Positions 24,901 to 36,900 of a stretch of DNA of 64,000 bases are shown here, piece by piece. Every line of letters starts with the position of its first letter. Within the stretch, counting starts at the first letter, position 1. The stretch covers positions 17,645,501 through 17,709,500 of the forward strand of contig JAYKKT010000061.1 of NCBI GenBank assembly GCA_036023115.1. The letters run 5' to 3'. Source of the DNA: Brasenia schreberi. Taxonomy: Eukaryota > Streptophyta > Magnoliopsida > Nymphaeales > Cabombaceae. The translations under genes were made by a program, and so were the position numbers. Below the pieces are notes generated by a model that saw nothing but the letters and a program-made list of their open reading frames with translations, ran no database searches and was not told the origin of the DNA.

Positions 24901-27900
24901 TGTAATCCATGTTATAAAAATCCGACGAAGTTTTACGCTGGCGGTAGGAAGCCTAACACAACCCTCCTCCTTTATCCGGGCTTGGGACTGGCAATACAAG
25001 GGTGATCCCTTACATGGGCGGAGTTATATCATAAAAATCATGACTTGCCTTTATTTTCCTCAAATAGTACCTTTACAAGGGAAGGATCATGAATCCTTTG
25101 TATTTTTAACTTTGGTAATATGGTACCTTTGAGATAACCCAAGAGCATCCTGAAAATATCATGGTGAATCTAAATGCCAAGAATCTAAAATGACTTATTT
25201 AGTGTCCTAGTGTCCTATATGTCAACTTTTAATCTCTTCCATCCCTAAGATAGATAGAACAACAACAACTAAGCCTTTTCCCATACTAGATGGGTTGGCT
25301 ACATGGATTCTTTGTTTCCATATGGCCCTATCATAATTTGTAGAATCTATGGTAGGTAAGTCTGACAAAGTTTTACGTGGGCTGTCGGAAGCCTAACGCA
25401 ACCCTCCTCCTTTATACATGGGTGGAGTTCAATCCCTAAGATACATACAAACAACAACAACAACAACAACAACAACAAAGCCTTTTCTCATACTAAACGG
25501 GGTCAGCTACATGGATCCAAAGATACATACACTAATTAAATCAGTGCTCACAAAACCAAGTGTTCTCACAAAAATATGCATCACTAGTGATTGATTGATC
25601 TCTAGAAGTCCATAATTGACTCTCTTAACTTTGGAAGAACATTAATTTTAATATACCCATTTGACATCCGTCTTATGTGTGTTGGCTTGCTTGGTTCTTT
25701 ATGCAATCTGCACACATTTCTACAATTGTAAAAACGAGGTATTCTATAGCATTCTTCCTCGTAACCTTTGGAGTAATAATTCATAATACTGATTTCCATA
25801 AAATTCTCATGTTAATTACCACACAATTCAGTTTGATATAAGTGGAGTTACATATTATGATGTGATTTAAAGTTGATATAAATAATCACAGTGCCAACTA
25901 ATACCGAGTTTTACAAATTGTAATCAAAGTTAGATTCAAGACAAATTAACATATCAACTTTAAACAAAAAATGACTCCATGATAAGACAAAAGGCCACCG
26001 AAAGGCTTAACATGAATCCTAACTCTAACGTTAATTCACATTCCAATTATCTTCACATGCAAACACATGTTTATACCCCAAGAAAATGCGTCGTTCATGT
26101 TTAGTGGGTTCCTCTTCATCAAAAGAACCTCCAAGGCACGAGCAATATCTGTAGGTGGCATTAAATCAACTTATTTATCTTTATACTGGAATATTAGTAG
26201 TGTGAGAAACAAATGGCATAACTTGCCAATTTTCTAACTGTTCCTTGATATAATCAATTTTCTTATGTCCCTTTTTCTTGTAAAAGACACACTTGATAGG
26301 ATGAAATGTTTAAAATTTATAGTATACTCCAGAATGTAAATTTGCATCCTTATTCTAGCTTTTCTTATAAGATATGATTCTTCATTCTATTCCCTTTTAT
26401 GCCTTGATAAGAAGATTGCACCTTCTCTTTTTTGAATCTCTCTTGAACACACTTAGACAAAAGGTCACTAACCGGATATTCTCATTATGGATGTTATAGG
26501 AGATTTCGGAACAACCATATTCAATAGGTAAAGAACTTAATACAAAATGCACCAAGAACTTGTTAAAAATAAAAAAGCCCATGTCATTCAGTTGCAATGT
26601 ATTGTTCTCATTCGCATTTTGTTGATCAATGCTTCATCACCACAAGCTTGTTGTAATGATATTGGTTGCAACACCTCGAACAATTTCATATCATCTGTTT
26701 CAATGATTTACTCCAGAAGAAAAATCTTTTCGGTACATTGGTGTCTTGGTGCTTTGGGCGTGACCTTTCTAAGCCTTAAACTCCGCCAGCTTTCATGGGT
26801 ATCTATTTTATACATTTCTGTTTGTTTTCTAGGTGACTTTGGTGTTGCTGCACAGCTCACCAGAACCATGTCGAAACGCAATACGGTATGTTTACTCACA
26901 AGCTGCTCTACTTCCTCTACCAACTCAAATGCTACTCCGTTCTTATCCAGCTGCCTAAGAAATGTCTCATGCCTGGAAGAAGAAAATGTTTCCAAAAGTT
27001 TAAATACTGTACCTTTGGTTCTTCTGATGATGCTGTGCAACTTCCCTTCCCTTTTGTTTTGTACAAGTGATTAACACAAACAATGAAAGTCATAAAGTCT
27101 ATGGTGTAGTTCATGCACCTATGTGGATCATATGGATGACAGAGTTGTTATTGTTGCTTAAAGCGTCAGATGAGCAAGTGAAGTTGCAGCATGACTGCCA
27201 TGAAGTGAGGAAATAGCTTTGTATAGAGCATACCATTGCCAAAGCTGCAATTGACCATCATCAATTCTCTTGTTTACTTTATCTATTTTGTCATACTGCG
27301 ATGACTGTTAACCAGCTAGCGAGTTGCATTATTGCATTTTGATAACAACAACAACAACTACAACTAAGCCTTTTCCCATAGTAGATGGGGTTGGCCACAT
27401 GGGTTCTTAGTTTCCACATAGCCCTATCATAATTTGTAGAATCCATGATAGATAAGTCCAATAAAGTTTTACGCTGGCTGTTGGAAGCCTAACGCAACCC
27501 TCCTTCTTTATCCAGGCTTGGGACTGGCCATGCAAGGATGATCCCTTACATGGGTGGAGTTTGCATTTTGATAACAGACGTGACAATATTAATCAACTGC
27601 AGTAGTTACTCTTATGTGATTGCTTGGGTGTGATTGATAACAGATGTGGCAATATCTATTTTATCATATGATAGATATGTTATATATGCCAATCTTGGAC
27701 ATAATATTGCTTGAAGTAGTCAATCTTCCACTATCTTCTGTAGTATCTTGTTTTAGCAAGAGAAACCTGTGATAGGTTAACATCTATCACACAATTTATG
27801 TGTCCACTGGCTCTAGTTGAAAAGAAGAAATTATAGTTGTTTATCCGGGGAACAAAAGTTAGTAACTTGTTAACTTCTCAGAACTGCTGATGTTAGGAGT

Positions 27901-30900
27901 TCCTGTTTTTGTGCATGCCTGTGACGTGGGGATTCAAGAGGGGTGGGGGGGGGGGGGGGGGTTAACCATACAAAGTTTGGCTGGACAAAGTGGAATATGA
28001 ATAATGGTGAGCGATATAAGTTCCTCTAGCGAATGGGGAAATGTTAATCTCCTTACTCTCTTCTGCCCAAGCAAGTGTACGAGAAAGTCTCTCCATGACA
28101 AGGACACAAGGTGAAAAGGGACCCCTCCTTAAGTCCATGCTGCTAAAGAGTAGGTCTCCAATGTGCAAACCTCACTGCCCACCATGACTGGCTTTAGTCG
28201 TTGCAGTTGTGGTTGCTTTGCTTTGCAAGTGCTTTGATGGTTCCTCTTTAATAGAAGGGACATATTGGCTGTTTCATGTCCTTGAAAGCAGTGTATGACC
28301 TATATGGAGTAAAGTGTGGCATCCACACTGCCCTAATTTTGGAAAGTTAACAAAAAGTAAAGATCACGGTTGGATCCATGATAGACCACTGCTTAAACAA
28401 TGAGCTATGTTTTGAGCCCACAAAAACTTTGTTTAACCAAAAAAGGTTTCACTAAGGAGTTTGGCTCACAATCTTAAACATACACTATTATTCAGAGCCT
28501 ATGGTATAACCCTGGGCTATAATAACCCTTAAAAAGGGATAGTGAGGCCACCAGGCATCAGGGCCATTGCAACCAAGAGCCACTCGGGCCATCAGGGTCT
28601 TAGGGGATCAACTAGCTGTTGGACCCCTCCCAACGGTTCTCAAATCTTGCTTATGCTCTATTTCTCTATAAATATAACTTTTGTATACAATGAATAACGT
28701 AGACAAGCCTTATGGCTTTATTCTCTGGAAGTTTCTCTCTTAGGAGAGTTCATCGAATAGAATTTGATTTCATTCAATGAATAACAGGTTTTTCATACCT
28801 GTATTTGTTGACATGGTATTAGAGTCTAAATAGCAGCCACGACACAATCGCGATGAGGTGACAATTTGGTTGGCGGTGGTCGGTGATGGTGGTTGCCGAT
28901 GGAGGTGAAAAGATGAAAGTATGGGGCCGTGGAAGGCGACGAGCGGATGATCGAGGCAACGCAACAAATCATGAAGAGCTTGGGGATGACGAAGAACACG
29001 ACAAAGGACATGATCATGATACTCTCGAGCTTTGACAATCGCCTATCGATGATGATGGATCTCCTCGCGAGAAGCGGTGCCTGCGAGATGGAGGAACACC
29101 TTGAGGCGGTCGAGACAAGGGTGATGTAGTGGGATATGGAGTCGTTTGCCGAACGACAATGCTCTTTTTGGGGCGATTACCTCGAAGGGGCTCAGGATTT
29201 CCTTAACGCCGTCGACGAGGTCAGTGAATTGACAAAGCGTTTGAAGAAATTAGAGCTCGCGAATGAAGACGAGCGCGAGCTTCTTGAACGGGCATAGTCA
29301 GTGCTCTAGGTCACTATGGACCGCATCAAGGATGAATTCTGACATGTTCAGATTCGAAACACCTTGCTGCTTGATGCTGATCAGCTCAAAGCCAACAATT
29401 CAAGCCGTCAGCAGGACGACATTGGGTCAGAGTGCTTCGGAGGCGAAGATCATGATTGCGGCAAAAGCGAGGAAGGAGATGTGGCCGATCGGGTTGTGGT
29501 GTTATAGATAGAAGAACCCCTTCTGCGTGAAGCAGCATGGCTGTAAGAGAGAAAGATGTTAAGAATATGTTCTAATAGGATCATGGGCCATTAGGGCCCA
29601 TGTATGGTTAACTCTTACCACGGGCCACTAGGGCCCGTCTATGGTTAAGTCAGATAGCCGTTGGTGGCCCAACGGCTAGTTTGCTCGTCAGTCGTTGGAG
29701 GCCCTCTTCATTCTTCCCTCTTCTCACTTCTTCCTCTCTTGTAATAGCTGCTTTATAAATAGAGCTTCATACAATCAATAAATAAGTTGTGATTTCAACC
29801 CCTTGATATTTGGTTTGACTTGTGATTGACTTGAAATACCCTTTCTCGAGTATATTTGTATTTGACTTTTGGTTTTACACTTAATGATATATGATCAGGC
29901 TGCTTCCAAATACGAATATCGACAATTGTTTACACGGTAATAGAGCCTCGTTTTGAAGAAATCAAGTATATCGGGAAGCACACCAAGATTAAAAATTTTG
30001 TGATATTTCATGTTTGACATTTTAGAACTTGAGGTAATATCAAATTCTTGTTTGTTTCATGAAATGGAAGGTAAAAATGAGTCTTCTAGGTGCATTCTTG
30101 ACCCAAAATGCTATTAAAGTTGGGAAAGAACCATGTAGATTTTTGAGATTACATAGATGGAACAATTGAAGAACCAAAATTAGATTTTGAAATCTTAGAC
30201 GGTGATGATATCCTTAAAGCCCAAGAAAAATACAAACAAGATTTAAAACTTAGGAGAAAATGAATGCAAAATAACATGGATCATTTATCAGAATGTTGAT
30301 GAAAAACTTAGAAACTGAATTAGTGTGTTTGAAAATGCATTTCAAATTTGGGAATATTTGAAAAAGATTCATTTTGAAGATGACTTTGTGTTTCAAATAG
30401 ATTTGATGGAAAGAATGATAATGCTTAAGCAAGGAAACTTGAGCATTAGAGAGTATCACAAGGATTTTTTTAAATTATGGACTCAACTTCAAAGTTTAGA
30501 TAAATTTAAAAACTTCAAAAAATGGACGAATTTCAAGATTTCTTTGACAATCGATACTTCTTCCTATTTATGTGGGGTTTAAGAGATGAATTTGAAAATA
30601 TTAGATCAAATTTAATTAATAGAAAACCTAAACCAAAAGGTGATACCTTCTTAGCCGATCTAGTTATGGAAGAAATTAGATTGAAAAATATTATTATTGC
30701 AAAAGTCGTTCTTGCCACTTTCAAGTCGAGAGCATATATCAAAACATACAATCCTCCTCATAAAAGCTTCGAAGGACAAAAAGATGGTAATGGATCAAGG
30801 AAGAAGCCAGTGGTGTCATGACCAAATAAAGGCACTATTTGCCATTATTGTAAGTTAAATGGTCACATTAAGACAACTTGTGCTCTCCTTCAAAAAAGAT

Positions 30901-33900
30901 ATGAAAACGTGAATGTCGTGGAAGACAAAAGATGGAGGAGTCTTACATTCGAACATCAAAGTTTACATAGAAGAAATGCTTAAGTAAAAGGCAAACATTT
31001 CCGAAAATGCTTTCTCCACTTCTCAATGTATGTCTTGGTTTAGAGACTCCGGTGCCTCTTTTCATGACTCATAATGAAAAATCTTTAAAAAATTCTTAAT
31101 TTTTTTTTTGTTTAACATGTTTTTACAATGGATGGTACGAAACTTCAAATTGAAAAAATTGAGAACTTTGAAAAAGAAGATTTCAAAATTTAAAATGTAA
31201 GCTTTATACCTAAATTAAATCTAAATCTTCTTTCGGTTGCTCAGATTTGTGATAATGGTTGTATAATCACTTTCTCATCTAAAAATTGTATGGTGTAGGA
31301 TCACATGTCGAAAAAGGTGATTGGTCAAGGCCATAGAGAAAGTGGATTATACAAAATGGATAGTTTAGTCGTGCCAAATGTTGAATCTTTAATGTAGTTC
31401 ATGATACTACTCTTTGGCATAAACTATTTAAACATTTGGATATGCATAGACTATCATTTTTCCTTGTTAAAGGCAAATGAGAATCATAATTTTGATTGTA
31501 AAGAATATATGTTTGGAAAAATGTATCGGTGAATTTTTTTTGTAACTATTAAATCTTTTGAATTAATTCACTCCGATGTATGGGGACTTTCCCCTGTTGT
31601 TTTCAAAGGAGGAGTACAATATTATGTGACATTTATAGATTATTTTACTCGATTTACTTGGATATATCTTCTAAAACATAAATTCGAAGTATTTGAAAAA
31701 TACTTGATATTTCACAATATGGTAAATAATCAATTCGATTCTACCATTAAGATTTTTAAATCCTATTCAGAAAAAGAATACTTATCAAAAGACTTTTAAT
31801 TTATTTTTGAAGAACATGGGGTTTTAAATAAAAAATCTTGCACAAAAAACCCACAATAAAATGGGTTAGCAGAAAGAAAATATAAGCACATTATAAAAAC
31901 TTATAGAACACTTTTAATTGCTAGTAATGCTCTTAAGTTTTTATGGGTGGAAGCTGTGCTTACCGCCGTATATCTCATTAATACATTGCCCTCAACCCGT
32001 CTTGAAAATGTTTCTCCTTTTGAAAAATTGTATAAACTTTTTTCTTATTATGAAAACTGATTGGTTGTAGATGTTTTGTTTATAGCGATAAGAATGATAA
32101 ATTGTCTCCTAGAGTCATTGAATGCATTTTTCTTGGATATGGAATCGACAAAAAAGGATATAGATGTTTTGATCCTATGAATGATATACTTTATGTTTCT
32201 GATGTAAAATTCTTTGAAAATGACTACTATTATAAATCTTGTCCTATATCATCTTCTCAAATGTTTATTAATCTAGAAGATAGTGAAATTGATGAAAGTG
32301 ATCTTGAAGACAATCTTGATACTACATCACATGATATAAATAATGTTTTTTATGATAGGTTTAACACACAACCTATTCTTGAACCTTTTCATTTGCACTA
32401 TTAGAAAATTTAGAGAACAAAACACCTCACGATTGGTACCTAGAGTTTTAAAACCTCCTCAACGTTTTGTGTCTTATGACTCTTTTGAACCCCAATGAAA
32501 AAATTTGATTGCAACCATTTTATAAAGAGCCTAGATTCTATCATTAAGCCAATGGTATTTTGGAATGGGAGGATGCTATATTAGATGAGCTAAATGCCAT
32601 GGATAAAGCTAAAACGTGATTTGTTGTTCCTAAGCCAAAGGATCAAAAGTTATTGGATTTAGATGAGTTTACAAAATTAAAAGACAGTAATGATAATATA
32701 GAAAGATATAAAACTAGATTGGTAGCCAAGGGTTATGCTTAAGAACGTGAAATTGATTATGATGAAACGTTTGCCTCTGTTCCTCGGATGACCACCATTA
32801 GGATTCTCATAACCCTTAGTGTTATTCAAAAATTAGATATTTTTCAACTTGATGTTAAAAAAGTCTTTTTGAATGAGAACTTACATGAAGATGTTTATAC
32901 TCCTCCTCTTGGGCTTGACATTCCCCAAGATCATGTTTTCAAACTTCAAAAAGCTTTGTATGGTTTGAAACAAGCCCCAAAGGCTTTATTTGATCGCTTT
33001 GAAAAATTCATGTATTTACATCACTTTGTTTCTTGCTATTCTGATACTGCATTGTTTGTAAGAAAATATAACATATGCATTGTTATCTTACTCTTGTATG
33101 TAGATGATATGATCATCACTGTAAGTGATGAAAGATGAATTGCAAAAGTTAAACATGATCTTCATCTTAATTTGATATGAAAGGTCGTGGTCTCCTTAGT
33201 TATTTTTTGAGAATCAAAATTGTTAGAAACACTCGTGGATATTTCATGTCACAAACCAAGTTTGCAAATGAAATAATTGAAAGATTTGGGATCACTAACA
33301 ACAAAAAAGTTGATACTTCTGAAGTCCTTGGCACAAAGTTACAGCTACAAACAGAGAAAAATTAGCATATCAAACAGAGAAAAATTAGCATATCCAACTC
33401 CATACAGACAACTAATAGGTGCTCTCACCTATCTTACTATCAATAGACCTCATATCTCTTATGCAATGCATACAATTAGTCAATTTCAGTAAGCACCCAC
33501 TATTGTTCATATGAGTGTTATGAGAATTATTCGATATGTATGGAGTTCTACAAATAACAGGTACTCTTAACTTCTTTGTCATTTGATTTATCTATGTATA
33601 CTAATGTTGACTAGGGTAGAGATGTCAACACACATTATACTAATAATTTATGTCTTTTTAGTTGAATCACTAATTTCATGGAAGTGCAAGAAGCAACTGA
33701 AGGTTTCTCTTTCTTTCACCAAAGATGAATATCGTGCTACTGTTGCTATTGCTAGTGTTGTTTGATGTGTATCGTATCATTTTGGTCTACGATACGATAC
33801 ATATTGTATCTTATCATATCGTAATTTAATACTATAAAATTAGTAAAAATCTAAAAAAATTCAAAAAAAATAAGAAAAATATGATAATTGTAAAGAATTC

Positions 33901-36900
33901 ATATAAAACAAAAATGTAGTACAAATTCATCATTCACCATTCAATAATTGAAAAAAGAATTGCATATTTAAAAGCAGAAACCTTAGAAAAAATACAACTT
34001 TCATAATTGAAAAAAAACTTTTACACATTGTAATTAGGATTATCAACTAAATAATCTTGCTGAAGATCCTCACCACCTTCTCCTTCAACATCAAAATCTT
34101 CATCCCTTGATGATGTTACAGCTCTCCTTCCAAATTAATCCATACAATATTTTCTTCGGTTAGGAGTGCATTTGCTTCATTATCTTTCATAATCCACTCC
34201 TCCAATATATCAAAATTATCCAAACTTATGGATCAAATTAGTTTTCTTCCCTATTTAACTTTTTTAACATAATCTCTCTTTCTTCCATTGAAATTACTTC
34301 TAATGGCTTCTTTTGCACTATCCATGGCTTTATAAAGATAACCTATAGATTGTTTCTCCTCACTTTCTGCTATTCTCAAAACTTTCGCTAAATGACATGT
34401 AATCCTCAAAATGTACTTAAAAAGAGTGTTTTTGAAATCTTATTTAACTTTCTATTTCTTCTATTTTGAGGCAACTCTACAAATTGTTGCCACACATTTG
34501 AGAACATTCTCTTCAAGGGTACAGATCAAAATTAGTTGCAAATCGAGTTGCCGTTGTACGAAAGAGATATGCACCATCTGTATATCTTCTCATCATACAT
34601 AATACAAAAGCATGATTGTAGATAAATTTAGTGATATCTTGGCAACACTGAATTGCTGCCTTTACCTCATCTATCTCACCAATATCATCAAGAATGAAAT
34701 TTAAACAATGGGCTGCACATGATGTCAAATATAAAGTCCCATAAGTATCTGCTAACTCCTTCCCAACTTCTTTGTACTTAACTGCATTATCTGTAATGAA
34801 TTAGACTATATTCTGTAGCCAATCTCGGATATCACCTTATCAAACTCTTGCCTTAGGACCAATGTAATATGCTTCTCCTCTGACATGTCTAGAGATCTAA
34901 AAAATATAAGTCCTTTAGGATAATAAATAAGAAAGTTTAACAAAGTCCTTCGCCTATCTGTCCATCCATCTCCTATGATATTGCATCATGTTTTGTTACA
35001 TGACTCTCTAAAAGTCGAACAATATTCTTGCACTTCAAGGACAATCTTATCTGATAGTTTCCCTCTCAACTTTTGATAAGAACATGGCTTATATCTTGGA
35101 TCAATGTTAGCCATTGCATCTGCTATCAATTGAATACTTCAATCCAATAAAAAACCTAAAAGCACTTCATAAATCCCGAATCTTCACGTAACACTCAAAC
35201 AAAGTGTCTCCTACTTCACGAATATGATAAAAATCATATCCACGCACTTAATATTTTATCAATAAAAAAAATGAAAAACGTAAATAATACTAACAACAAA
35301 TATAAAAAAAATTGAAAAACTCAAAAAGTGTACCTACAACCCGAGTTGGGAGCTTTGCACAAACGTCATAGATCACTTTTTTTGGAGCCCTGAACACCAA
35401 AGAGGGGGAAACCACAAGAGATACACTTGGGAGCCTTTGGGAGCGTTGAATAGAAGCCAGAAACCCGCAAAAACATGGTTTTTGTTAAGTTTGGGACCCT
35501 TTAGCGATACAATTTGTATTATTGAAGAATATGAATATATGATGTTTTTAGTGTGAGTTTTAGTATTTTTGATGTTTTAGGTATTATTGTAATTGCTTGT
35601 AGGACTAAGGGCATTTTATGTCTAATAGCCCATTATATAAGGGTTGAATATGATGTATTAGGGTTAAGAGAGTAAGATTAAGAAAGAGAGAGAGAGAGGA
35701 AAGAGTGGCCTCCATTGGGGAGCCTGTCCCCTCTTTTGATCTCTACATTTTCTCTTTATCTATCTTGTTGTGTGAATGTTATATTCGATCTTTCTTTGTG
35801 CTTCCACGTTTACAAACATGGTATCAGAGCCGTAAGATAGATGAGAGCAAGAGTTGAAGAGGAAACTAAGTACGGTAATGACAGGGGAATGGGATAGCAT
35901 CCCGAAGATTGGAGACTGCTCGTTGAGGAACAAGAAGATGCGATTCGAGAGCTTCGTTCTTGTTTCGGACACGCTGTTGGAGAAGGCGAGACAGGAGAAC
36001 TAGGTTACGACACTTGACCCGAGGAGCAGGGTGGCCGACGGGACGTTAACTCTATGGTCGCAGACGCCCATCATCGATCTGATAGCCGTCGGTGAGGGAA
36101 GAGGGATGGTGTTATCGCTGAAACTAGATCGCCTCTCCGACTAGGTCATCGGATTAACGGTGGTCGACTCGAGGGGATACCTCACCGATTTGAGGAGTAT
36201 GAAGATCACGAGCAATGCAGAGATTTTCGATATCAAGAAGGCCACGGGCGGAGTTGGAGCCAGCGATTGCGAGGCCGTTGATCTTGTGTCCTTCTTGGGG
36301 CCGTCCACAAGGGTAAGGAAATCCATGCTCACGTTGTCAAGACGGGTTTGGATGCCAACACGTTCGTGCAAAACGCTTTGCTCGTCTCTACCTGGAAGTG
36401 GGGGACGTAGAATTGACTCACTAAATGTTTGTTAATATATCTCATAGAACCATTGTCTCTTGGACTACCATGGTTTCTGGGTTGGTGAAGTGTGGGGATC
36501 TGAAGACTGCTTGTGTGTTGTTCGAAAGAATGCCGGATAAGAACGTCGTCTCCTGGTCCACCATGATCAATGGGTATGCTCGAAGCAGGAAGCCTCACCA
36601 GGCACTGGATCTCTTTTCCAAGATGCAGTTGGCAAACGTCAACCCAACGAGTTCACTTTGGTGAGCCAGCTTTTGGCTTGTGCCAAACTTGGGAGCCTGA
36701 GTTTGGGAACCAGGTGCACGACTATATTCAGAAGCATGGGTATGAGTTGACGATCTTCTTGGGGACGACTCTTCTTGACATGTACAACAAGTGTGGTAGC
36801 ATAAATGATGTTATGCGAGTGTTTCAAAAGATGCCGGAGAGGAGCTTCGCGACATGGAACGCGATGATCACCAGTTTGGGAGTGCATGGGCGAGGAAAAG

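Noticed and set aside
21751..25025. Target duplication for LINE copy 2
   Set aside because: No matching flanks could be found by eye on either side, so none is claimed.
25449..25480. CRISPR-like short direct repeats (also at 40355, 61073)
   Set aside because: These are LINE (CAA)n tails without spacers, in plant nuclear DNA.
27945..27961. Poly-G run as a quadruplex regulatory site
   Set aside because: A homopolymer of 17 G is as likely to be a sequencing or assembly artefact, and there is no supporting context.
35516..35540. A 5-bp target duplication for the gene-carrying LTR element
   Set aside because: A tgtat word occurs near both ends, but the 5' LTR edge is eroded and the spacing does not fit well enough.
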